From NCBI GenBank assembly GCA_013115135.1, contig JABANP010000028.1:62001-126000 (forward strand): a DNA stretch of 64,000 nt, read 5' to 3'. The position numbers and the translations under genes were made by a program. The notes under the pieces are model-generated. The model was not told the origin of the DNA and did no database searches. It saw nothing but the letters and a program-made list of their open reading frames with translations. This DNA comes from Perkinsus olseni. Its lineage: Eukaryota > Perkinsozoa > Perkinsida > Perkinsidae. This document shows, piece after piece, positions 21,901-33,200 of this stretch (positions are counted from its first letter, which is position 1; each line of letters starts with the position of its first letter).

Positions 21901-24785
21901 GGTATTGTGCTGCTGGAGACGGTCCGAGACTCCGTAGTACATCCAAGTCTGCGAGATCATGATGTGCGCAAAGTGCAGGAGGCTGCCAATAGGAAGCCTC
22001 TGTAAGTCAGTGCGAAGGGGTTCGTTGGGCGACGGGCTTTATCGGCAGGTATGATAGACTGGGTGGGGAGAGGACGGTGACTATGGTTGTAGAGGAGGTG
22101 TACGGCCGTGCCCTCACCGATGATAGGCTGAGGAGCTTCTTTGAGAAGAACAAGGCTAAGGTAAAGATATGCTCTTGGTGGGAGGCCTGAGTGGAGCCAT
22201 TCAGGTGCAATCTATCAAGAAGAAGATGGCGCAGTACATCTGCGGTGCTATCGGCGGCCCTTCAGCGTATGATGTTGCGGACATGAAGCCAGCCCATTAC
22301 TCTATGAACATCACAAGCTTCCACTTTGATGCGGTTATAGAGATCTTGCGGGAAGTCATGCATCAGATGGATATACCCAGTGGCGATGCTGCACAAGTCT
22401 CGAGGTGGGCAGGTCCGGCAGCGGTGGTAGTGGTAGACAGGCAGACGTGGTCAGGGCCTTACAGGGAGCTAGGGAGAATGTGTGCACAGGGTATATAGTA
22501 CGGACTGAGATCGCTAAGAGAAGTTTGGCTAAGGGGCTCCGACCAGATGTTCAGAAGGTGCTGCAGCAGTCAGCGGGTGTTGGCCGCGACAGGCCTCGTG
22601 CTTTCCTCAGGCTTGGCGAGTCGGAGGGCCTTGCTAGGATATTTGATATGGTCTACAGTATGGCGGTCAATGACCAGCGGATAAAGCACTTCTTTGAGAA
22701 GGATGCGGACAGGATCAAGCAAGGGCAGCTAGTGTTCACGATAAACCAGCTGGGAGGGCCAAAGACCTACGAAGGGAGGGATCTCCTGGACATACACCTA
22801 GGTTTAGGGGTAGGATTCTGTGCAGCTCTGATGGTGTTGGACCCGGAGGTTATCAGGTTACGGACTACCATTTTGACTGTTTTATTGGTATATTCGGTAG
22901 AGCCCTACAGGGGTGCAGGCATTGAGGATGGGACGATTGATGAGGCACTCATAGCCTTGGAGCCTCTCCGACGATCTGTACTGGGCAGGACAGAGGAGGA
23001 CGAGTAAGGGGGTGGCATAGCAGCTGCTGTTGTGCCCTCGACCAGCGGTACCCCTGAGCGCCCTCTTCCTCCGAGGTGAAGTGATTGTATCCTCAGGTTC
23101 CGGGCCTTAGCCTTCAAACAAGGGCAATCAGTGATTGATCGGATGGGAGGTGCGTTGAGACTTCACAGCCCTCGCCTCAGAGTTACCTTTGCCAGGCGAC
23201 ATGAGCCTGGAGACCTTCGTTGACTTCCTCTATCAAGCAGCAGTCGGAGACGACAGGATACGCTACTACTTGGATAAGGGACCGGCCAAGCTGAAGCAGA
23301 TCCAGAAGAAGGTCTATCAGTACCTCTCGGGTGCCTTTGGGGGACCGGTAAGCCTCCTGAACACAGCTCGACGCTGATGAGGTTGACGGAGGAAAACGGT
23401 TGGTCGGCGAAGGCGATGGTGCCCAGCGCTATTCCAGTGATGCTTGGTTCGATGTCGATACCTCTAGAGGGCTCATCTGCATTCGATTGGATTTTCTCCT
23501 TCTGTTTGATGTGATCGCGGCGTACTGGTATCATCTGGCAATCTCGTGGACCCTCACTAGTGGCTCCGTAGGGGCGGCTGTGATCGTCGTCAAGTACTGC
23601 GAGTCTTCGCGGTCGTCGTAGGCTGGGCACTGGAGGATTGTCCCTCGCCTTTCTCTGGGTCAGAAGCATGTTTTGCTCTCCTGCAGGTACAGTACAACAG
23701 CGCCGACCTCAAGCCCGCGCATTATGGCCTCAACCTTACCAACTTCCACTTCGATGCATTCCTAGAGGCTATGGTGGCGGCGGCACAGCAGCTGGAGCTC
23801 CCCGAGGATGTCACTGATGATGCGTTAATCATTGTCAATCGTGTGCGGACTGACGTCACCACAGGTGGGCCTTCCCCTGGGTGGGAGCTGACGCTGCATA
23901 TCCTGTACTGTGCGCTCATCGATGCCCGGCATGGTCGCCCCCTCTTTCCTATTTGCTATCTCTTGTGAACAACGTAGGCGGCTATAGGGCCCACGTGGCC
24001 GTGCCGCTTCTTAGTACTCAGAAGAAGAAGGCCACGCCCTCTCGCCAACACTACTACTTTTCGGCTGCACGACCCGCAACTGTCACTCTTGTCGCACTTG
24101 TCAATGTGTCCTCTCTGTGCAGGCTTCTCGATACGCAGGAGAAGAGGCGGAAAGACGCCACCAGTCGGAGGAGGAGAGTCTCTACCAACGGCTCGGCTTG
24201 GCGGACGGCATGAATGACTTTGTGGATAGGTGAGGGCCGCGGCGCCCCTGTGGAACTTGCATGATACTGTCACTGTTGTCAGGCTGTATGAGGTGGTGGT
24301 GAGGGATAAGCGACTGAATAACTTCTTCAATGCAGCGAAGTTAGCGGTTATCAGGAAGGGCCAGACTCAGTACCTCACTCAGGTCGGGCAGGGCTAGTCT
24401 TCGTATCTCCTCCCGAGGAACCTTCTTCTTATCCTGAACGTTGGCAGGTGTTCGGAGGGCCCTCGTCGGAGTACAAGGGACGGACGTTAGAGGAGATACA
24501 CTCGGTAGGGCAGCGGCACTCCCTCCGGCACTTCGGAGCCCCGCATGCAGGTCCTGTCGATGAGCGACTACCATTTGGACTGCTTCTTCAGTGACGTTGA
24601 GCGTGCTTTGAGGTAGGCGGGGTCTCCCGTGTATCATTCGTAGCGATAGGCCTGGACTCAGGGATCTCGGCCAGAGTAGTGACATGATTGACGAAGTGAT
24701 AGTAAGGTTGGAGGACCTACGAGACCATATCCTCAAGGCCTACTATTCGAGGATGGGCTATAAAGTCTCCTCGTCTTCGGGCTAG
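18901..24785 (+). CDS. Octa-domain truncated haemoglobin polyprotein
   Basis: Eight consecutive 2/2 (truncated, group-I-like) globin domains join in one reading frame through roughly 25 short introns. An N-terminal helical region (MLDKLKVMKVSAEKAAKEK, then LRESAAKKLEELADAAK) precedes domain 1, which starts YERLGGDLSLETA. Approximate spans are D1 19541-20030, D2 20177-20680, D3 20905-21400, D4 21508-21925, D5 22048-22395, D6 22600-23000, D7 23195-23860 and D8 24190-24770, with a stop at 24783-24785. Every domain keeps the proximal F8 histidine (KPAHY, ATVHR, RKVHY, PTIHA, KPAHY, LDIHL, KPAHY, EEIHS) and the GG-x-x-x-Y motif after helix E or a close form. B10 is Tyr except Phe in D3. Linkers such as ERLGG follow intron junctions whose phases match. 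Two in-domain positions need one base skipped (21794-21800, 22908-22913). The product would be about 1,200 residues and could bind O2 or NO; its location is unknown because I see no clear targeting signal. Confidence 0.85.
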
Positions 24786-24789
24786 CCTC

Positions 24790-24816
24790 CAGCAGCAGCA
24801 GCAGCAGCAGCAGCAG
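24790..24816 (+). repeat. (CAG)9 microsatellite
   Basis: Nine perfect CAG units begin five bases after the globin stop codon. They are probably in the 3' UTR. In another frame they would encode polyglutamine followed by LGLHLPQYPYPLAH, but that frame is offset from the globin frame. Confidence 0.9.
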
Positions 24817-25318
24817 CTTGGCCTGCATTTACCTCAGTACCCTTATCCACTTGCACATGTGAGTCTTGTCGAGTCTGTTGTTCCCCGTTTGTGGAGGTTG
24901 TGTTGTCAATGCTGTTCGAGCTTTTGTCGCTCAGCTGGGAGGCGGCGGTGGGAGGGAGGAGTGGCCCTCTTGTAGTTGCGATCCTCCTTCGTAATTAATC
25001 ATCATCTGCGGTGCCCCAACAGGCAGGCGCTATTGCGCTGCATCATAGCGGTCGTCGTGGCTTTTGCACCGAGGGACGTGGCTTCTGCCGTAAGCCCGAT
25101 GACTAGACATCCTGGTCGAAAGGATTGCCCAGGACTGATTTCGGGAGGCCTACAAATTTGTGATCTACTGAGCCCAACCTAGTTCCAGTACAAAATGCTG
25201 CCTTCAATAGTTTACATCAGCTCTGGACAATTTCTCTCACCGGACTCAATTTAACGGGCGAACCGTATTCAGTCTGTAATAACTAAAACATCTTTGCCAC
25301 ACGCAAAAACGAGGGCAC

Positions 25319-28300
25319 TATGCCGTACAGTACGGCAGCAGCAGCAACAGCAGCTGAGGGTTCGAGCACCCATTTTTGCATCTTCCACTCTTTCCTTATC
25401 ACAGACTGTATCGTGGGTGGCTACAGGCCCCTTCCTTGCAGGTTGTGTACTCGTCCCTCTCGGCCTCGCCGGTCAGCCCCTCTGCGGGAACTCTCTTTAA
25501 CGTTACTCTAGCTGGTAGCGGCTTCAACGCCTCCAATAGTATGGCGATAGTCAACAGTAAGGAAGGACTAGAGTCCAGCACAGTGCTGACCAGTCTATCC
25601 AGGTTCTAGTACATGCACTGACGCGGGGCTCATGATCTTCCCTTCTTCGCCCTGTAGGGCCTGCCTCTAGTCCCGGCCATGATGAGCTTGTCTGTGGTAG
25701 GTACGGCTACGGGCAGTAGCCTTTCCTGTGAGAACTTCCAGCTCTACATCACCGGCACCTACACTGTATGTGTATGCCCTTGGAGTGTCTGTAAGTATTG
25801 ACCGCCTGATCGCGGGGACTGCTTTATTTCGCTCCTACTGCACTATCGGAGACTCTCGATCCTACCACAGTGGATCACTCTGTCTCAGCCTAGCCGGCCC
25901 GGCCTTCTTGCTCGAATGATGTTGCATGCCTTAGGCTCCACAGCAGCCGGCACCCACACGTACAACGAGTCCCTTGCCAACATCAATGTTCTACCGTACC
26001 TTCACCGTATCAGGACCGATGTAGGGCTGCTGTACTCAGCCGCACAGACTACTGTCCGATCTCTGTTAGTCCTTCGGACAGTATGAGTACCGTAATAGCC
26101 GGGGATACAGGCAGCATAGTCTTAGCAGGGACGGGCTTCCAGGCGGCCGACAGGATTAAACTAGTGAGGACACCCAAGGCCCTTTGACTGTTGGACGAGG
26201 GAACCCTCAGGTCTACCCGAGTGCATCTCATACCAGTCCATGTTCGACCAGCGAGGAGTACGTTAATGTGACTGTCGACCTCAGCACCCTGGCTCCATCG
26301 AGCTCGGGTAGGGCCGGTGCCGCCTCTGCGTATGGTAAGGTGTTCCTATCAGGGTCTTCCCTACTGAGATGGGATAGTGTTGTGGTATTGAAGCCAGCAG
26401 TACTTGACGTATGCTACTGCTCTCCTGCGACCGCCATGCAGTGTAATACACCCTTCGAGGCCGCTGTCCACCGCCGGGGCTGCACGGCCTAGGATGACTG
26501 TCAGGCCTTGTCTACGGTGGGACTCTCACTGTGCTCGGGCCCTCTCCCGACCAGACGCATGCCCCTCTCTCTGCTGGCCTTGCAGGAGCCATCACCATCG
26601 AAGGGACAGGCCTTAGTAGGGATCTATCCAGGACCACGGAAAGAGCTTCCGTGCTTAGATTCACTCAGCCGAGTGAAGGTGCTGCCGGCCTCGCAAGTGT
26701 GCGGAAGTTCGGCTTCGGACAGTGCCGGTCTGCTCTCCATCCCCACCTCCCCTTCCCTTGATGCCAATGGATCAGTTGTTTATAACAGTAAGGCTTCATG
26801 AAGCGGCCAATGGAGTAGGCCGGTAATGGCAGATACGCTGTTCGAGGCCCCCGGCTCATACCGGCTGTGTTGGTGCGGGAAGATGACGATGCCTGAGTGT
26901 AGACACCTCCTCCTGCTGCCTACAGCGCCTCTCGATGCCTCCCCCTCCTCAGGCCGGATATGCTGTGTATCTCCCTGGGATTACTCGGTGGACGCCGGGA
27001 TGGTGGACGTCACTGGTCCAGAAGGCAACATCATAGTCACTCCGCCGGCAGGGCTTGGGTCCCCATTCGACATACCTATCAGGGGAACTGGCCTCGCTCT
27101 GGGTGACCGCATAAGGGTTATCAAATTTGCCGATCCATGTAGGTCATGAGCCTGGGGCTGTTGCTGAGGCATGAGACTAGTGGCTCAGGCTCCACCAGTA
27201 GCGCTGTGCAGAACGATGCTGGTGTGGTAGTACCTCCAGCAGGGAGGCCCAACGTCCGGCAACAGTAAGTACGGCTACTGCTGCTGCTGCTGATGTCCTC
27301 AGCATTTGGCGTGGCTTTTTGTCCACAGGCACATACTTAGTCTGGTCCTCAGTAGTCATCGGTGTCCCAGGGAACTACAAGATCTGCTACTGTGCCTCAC
27401 TTGGGGATAACTGCGCCATCTTCCCTGTTAATATCGGTGGGTAGAAGGGAACGCAATTCCCCAATGCCTTAACCTGTTCGGTTGTCTTCTGTCAGGCATC
27501 ATAAACTCCAATACAGGGCCTCTGGTTATCCTCCCAGCAGCCTCAACCAAGGTCACCTCAGGAGTTCCCTTCTCGATCCAGATCCAAAATCGAGGGGTCT
27601 CCGTGGAGGCTATGGCAATGCGGATGAGGATAGTGAGTTCGCTTCGAGTGTCCTGGCACGGTCAACGGTGTCCTCTCTGTTCAGGTGGCGACCAACGTGT
27701 TGTGCGGCAGGTTCGGGGCGAGCACCAACCACATCGCAGTAGGAAAAAGGGTGGGGGTTTTCCGTGTTGCTCCGTACAGCTTAGTCAATGAATGCGCTCC
27801 GGGCCGCTAATGTGTAGCCAGAATAACGAGGAAAAGTAGTTCGTGGTGCTGCCCTACTCGCCGAGCACTAGATCGTGTTGGTTTCGGAAGCGAGACATGT
27901 TTCTGGTGTTGCAGCAGCATCACCCATAAGGGGTCATTCTGGCTGTCACGTCCCTTCAGGTTCCGGAGAAGGTGTGCAGGTCCAACGTCTGCTCAGACAT
28001 CTCTGTTCGAGGGCCGCCGACTAGCGTTCTGGGACCTGACCTGGATACGCTCGAGTGGGACCAGGTCACTGTCACCGGATCTGGAACATATAAGATTTGT
28101 AAGGCCGTCGACTGTGGTTCAATGGAGGCGGGTTGATCTCGAAGACCTTCCTAAGAGCTCGAGGAGTGCTCTCTTCGCAGCCGGGCCCTTCCTGCAGGTA
28201 CCTGTCCGAGCGGCCCCTGCACAGAGGATGCCCACTTCCTGGTGGAATCTGGCAGTTTGGCTGTTATTGGTGTTGCTGATACTGGACGGGAGTTTGTCTG

Positions 28301-31300
28301 CAGTGCCTACACAGCTGGATGTTCAGTGAGGGTGGCTATGGACGATGAAGCCGTCTTGAGCGATGGTAGGCCCCGCCACCGCCGCCATCGGGAGGCCCCT
28401 CGAGGTGGCGTCCTTGCCCTCTTCTTCTCAGGTAGTGGTGGTTTGGTTATCTTGCCCTCGTGGGGCACCTGTAGTAATGATGACCCTGTACTAAACACTG
28501 TCTTCAGCGAAGGCACACGCCTGACGGGAACTAGGTGAGACAGGTCGTTTTTGGGAGAAGCAGCAACGACATTGTGTTGGTCGCTGCCCCGACAGATACT
28601 CGTCAACAGTCGTCCAGTTCGAAGCAGGCATACCGCGACAAGTCGGTGTCTTCAATCTCTGCTGGTGCCCCGGAGTCTCCTCCTGTACGGAGTTGTCCGA
28701 CTACACGGTCCCTGCTGGCAGCCTTAGGTCGAAGGGCCTCACAACCCACAGCACTGTTCAGGTGAGACCGACCGCTGTCACCGGGTGGAGTGTCGACTGC
28801 TACCTCTCAGGTTTGTTACCTGCGCGTCAACTGCAAAGTCGTGGTGTCTGGCGATGTGACCATTTCCGACCGCCTCGTTGCGGTTGATGCCATCAACGGC
28901 GTGTGTGGCGGTAGAGGCACAAGTACGCCTGCTTGAGGTCACTGGCAGTTCCATATCGGCCATGCTCGGCAGGAACATACGGCAAGCACGACAACACCTT
29001 CAACAGCAGCGCCGATCACAGCGGTCTCTTTGCCGATGGTCAGAGCTACTTCAACCCTTCAGCCCTCGGACTCGGAGACCAAAACAATCACCGTCTCCCT
29101 CGGGGTAATGCCCTCTCCTAACGTGTCCACAAGGACCCTCGCCTGCTCCAGATACCACTCGTCTTCGGCAGCTATAAGCTCTGCCATTGCGATGGTATGG
29201 CCGATTGCAGTGCGGCTGATCAGTTCGTCAGCAATGCCGGCCGGGTCGTCATCCGTGGGCCTTCCTTCGGTAAGGGGTTGATGCACCCATCGAGGTACGA
29301 TCTTCTTGATGCTATGCCCACTAAGGTGCGTCCCTATGGTCGTGTGACCAAGGCGTACAGTGCCTCTTGCAAGCTACTGCTGATGGTTTTGCAGCGGATG
29401 ATGGTATACTGCTGGTGAACGAGAACGAGGAGTGTGGAATGTCGAGGGCAGCGGTGGGAGGGGGCATGCTGGCTGCTGATGATGTCACTAACTGTACAGG
29501 TCCTCACCTCGTCACCGAGTTACCTAGGGACAGTTCATAGCCTTAACGACGATCAGACGCAGGCGACCTTTATAGTCGACCAGATAGAGTGGCCGGGACG
29601 CTACAAAGTGGGAGGGGAGCCTACACTCTGGAACCGTTCCTTCCAGCATCTCTTTCTTGCTCTACTCAGGTATGCTATTGTGCTTTCGTGAGCTCAGCAG
29701 GTGGAAGGGCATGTGACGGGTCTGATGGGATGGTGAGCGCAGCTTTAGTGTTGATGAATATGACCGCCTGCCTGATGCTGACGCTGCTGTTAGGAGCACT
29801 TTGAAGCACCGATCGGGACTGTGGTCGTAGCCGGGAGTATCTCTGAGATCAGCATTCGACAGGCTCCATTCAGTAGGTTAGAGGACTGTACTGATAGTAC
29901 TACCGTCTCGTCACAGGCACCGTACAAGTGGCTTCAGTCGGGGTCTACGCCGTTGCTTCTGGAGGCTCGGTGGTGTGCTCAGCCCTGTCTGGTCCGACCG
30001 TCAACGGGACCGCCCCGACGCATGCCCAGGTCAGAGAGGCCTGTGAGGGGGATGATGGAACAGAGGGTGGGATACAATACACGCCTGCACGAGACTGGGA
30101 CGACGATGGCAGGTCCAACTTGCCTTGGGGTACACCAGGCCCAAGAGTCCCTCATAGCAGGGCTCAACTTGGTACCATCATCAGTGTCTGGATGGTGGCT
30201 GACCAGCGGCCTCAGGTGCACATCGACCTCAGTGGAGCTGACAACCTTACCAGAGCACACGTGTGGTGCTTCCACACTGAGCATTGCCCCGATACGGAGG
30301 AAGAGTGCCTGGCCCTCCCGCTCAATGGAGATGGTGTTGTGGTACCACTCCAATCGGAAATACGTGAGCTCGGTGGTCGGAGATGTCCCTTGTGAGACTC
30401 CGCTGTCGCAGGCCCTGATAAGCAAGCGTTCGATGCTGTCATCCACGTCCCTTTCTCGATACACGTCCCCTTCGCCTCGATACATCAGAGCAACTATGGT
30501 AGGAGGGGGTATGGTGGTCGTACGGCCAATGCGGCATTCATTCAGGGACCAGGGAATGGGCCAGGCTGAAAATTGCTTTCGAGGAGGACTGTAAGTCGGG
30601 CGTGGTGATGCCGATGGCGCCGCAGTAGCCTGCTAGGTGCTGTCGCTTCACCGGCGTCATCGGTGGTTGGCCTCTCCTGTGCCAATGCGGTCAGCTGCTC
30701 CACGCCTCCGTCGAGCATCAGTCTACTGGGCATGACCTGGTCCAATATAACCGTGACTAGGGTAGGCCCTGCTACCAGGCACCATGCTCCATCGTTGGTC
30801 CCTCAGGCGGTGCCAGCAGGGGTGGACGATGAGCTGCAGGTCTGCTACTGTGACAGGCTGAGCAGCGCCACCGGGGCCTGCTCCCCTTGGATGCATCTCG
30901 GTGAGTGGCCCTGCAGTGGTCCTGCTGTCTACGGGTGGTCTCTGCTGCAGGCACTGTGAACATCGGGGGCCCGTAGTCGACCCCACAGCGCAGCCCATTA
31001 TCACCAATCCAGGGTCGCCCTTCACTGTGATTACCATCACGGGCCGCCTACTACGCCCTGACAACAGGGTCATGGTCGTCGATGGTGGTATCATGCAAGC
31101 TAACGCCGCCCAGCAGTCCTCCTGTGGGCTGCCGCCTTCCAATGGCTCATTCGCTGCCAGTAAGAGGGAGGTCCGCTCTCCAGCTCTAGCCCTCCGGCAT
31201 ACCCCCTCCCCAGGTATACCCTACTTGGAGGTGGCTGCCATGACCAATGTGTCTGACGGCATGCTTTCACAGGAGTTCAAGGTCCCTCAACTCACAGCCA

Positions 31301-33200
31301 ATGGCCTTTACTATGTCTGCTGGTGCGGCTCCCCGCCCTGCGACGCGGCCTTCCTCTTCTCGGTCGAGATTGCCAGCATAGTGGTGGAGGAACGTGTCGA
31401 TTGCGTCGTTGGCGATTGGTGGGCGGCGGGGGACTGCTCCAAGCCATGCGGTACCGGGTCCCAAGCCTTCCGTCGGAACATCCTGGTCACGTCCAGAGGC
31501 GGTGGTACGGCCTGTCCGATCGAGTCCCTCCTCGCCAAGACGGTGCAGTGCAACACCGACCTTTGCCCAGTGGCCGTAGTGGAATCAGCCACCACCGTCC
31601 CGCCCGACATCACAGCCGGGGTTCCGTTCAAAGTCGTCGTGGATGGGGATAAGCTGTCCCCAGCAGAGGACCGAGTGATGCTGTTCTCGGCAGCCTCCGC
31701 ACAGTGTGGGGCCGATAATGCTACCCACTACGGTGGTGCTGCTTGCAACTACGACGGCCATCACGATCAGCGTCTGGTGTGTGGTGATGGTGTGTCCAGT
31801 ATAAGGATAACGAATGAAGCTACAGTGAGTTTACCCAACCGCAGTAGTAGCAGTAATACGGGCAAGCTGTCCTGCAGGTACGGGTATGCATTTGTGACTA
31901 CGACTACATCGCAAGTAAGCTACAGCAACCTTCCACGTCCGACCATCGTCGCCTTGGCCAGGTAAGATAGCGACATCAGGGGCGGTGGCATCGGAGGTGG
32001 TCGAGCCCTGCAGCAAGGCGTCACATTATGAGCTGCAGCCTGTGACTGGTGGGGTCATTCAAGTCGGGCCCAGCAGCGACTTCGGCCTCTATGTCGGCCC
32101 TGATGGTCCAGCGTCGGAGGCCAGCTCCACTTGGCCGGTCATCCTCGTAGCTGCCCTGGTATGCATGTTGGCTGCGGCTGGGGCACTCGCACTGTACCGC
32201 CGCTCCAAGCGTAAGGAGAAACAGAACTTGGTAGGGCATTGGGCACAGCGCTGTCGCCTCACCGGTGTTGGGACGGCTCAGGCCACTACTGATGATAGTA
32301 CGACGACGATGCTCGGTGACGATGACCTGCCCAGCTTTGACTTCATAAAGCAATGGGATGACTACTACGTCTCCATCGGCTACAAGAGAGGTAGCTCAGC
32401 CTCACTGCTGCTGCTGTCGCCTCACCCATGCCTGGGCTGCAAGGTACGGCATTCGAGATGTTCGGTATAACGCCGGAAGGACTCACAGCCCCCAAGCCGC
32501 TGGCTATACTGGACACGGTCCCCACGCCACCACGGAGCAGGACTGTAGGCTCCCTTGCATCACGCTTGCTCGTCCCGTTCTTCTTCAACTCTAGGCATCA
32601 TTCGGCGCTCTCTATGCGCCCTCGATGTACGAAGCGCGACCTCCTCTGCCGCAGCTCATGGTGAGCTAAGATACTCGGTGGAGATTCTGACGCACCCGAT
32701 GATGCAGCAGGCACCGCCGTCCATGCCCATGCGGCCCATGACCCCGCCCATGGAGTATGCCCTCCCGCCACCAACGCCCATGCTTGCCTTGCCTGCCTAC
32801 CCGTACGATGGACAGCCTGTGTACTGGGACGACCCCTATGGCCGACCCGACTCCCCTCCTGAAGTAGCCCTACCGAGGCCTCTGACGCCGAGGACTGCAG
32901 CAGCCAGTAAGGAGCTTCTTCCGTTGCCACCTCAGTACTGGTATACATTCTCAGGCTTCCTGAACCAGGAGTTGAGCCCTCTGCCTGCATGGCAGGGGGA
33001 GGCTGACGGAGAGTCGAACTTGAAGGAGGGTGACGAGGACGACCAAGACAGGGCAACAGCTTCAGGTGAGCTCAGTGATTGTCCACACTGGCAGGACTCC
33101 TAGCTCCCTTCGCAGTCGAAGCACCTGGCGATGGAGTAGTCGAGAGCTCGGGGAAACAACAGAGCCGGGGGCGATGATGATGCTCGACCAGAAAGCCCGT
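25319..33200 (+). CDS. Large type I membrane protein with repeated C-W/Y-C modules and a TSP1 domain
   Basis: This is a predicted surface or secretory adhesin-like protein. The ectodomain is built of repeated modules of about 120-200 residues, each with a strand signature like GxxFxVxIxGxxL...DRV (GTLFNVTLAGSGF near 25490; GSIVLAGTGFQAADRIKLV near 26112; PFDIPIRGTGLALGDRIRVI near 27066; SPFTVITITGRLLRPDNRVM near 31018) and closing with G-x-Y-x-V/I-C-W/Y-C (GSYRLCWCGK 26850; GNYKICYCA 27370; VFNLCWCPG 28650; SYKLCHCDG 29170; LQVCYCDR 30840; LYYVCWCGS 31308). A thrombospondin type 1 repeat spans 31398-31569 (DCVVGDWWAAGDCSKPCGTG). One transmembrane helix lies at 32129-32200 (WPVILVAALVCMLAAAGALA), followed by a basic stop-transfer and a proline-rich tail. 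The start is uncertain, and signal-like sequence also occurs near 25022. Probably continuous with the next feature. Confidence 0.7.

Noticed and set aside
29979..30485. 168-codon minus-strand open frame
   Set aside because: It is antisense to the membrane protein modules and shows no conserved motif or splice-supported extension.
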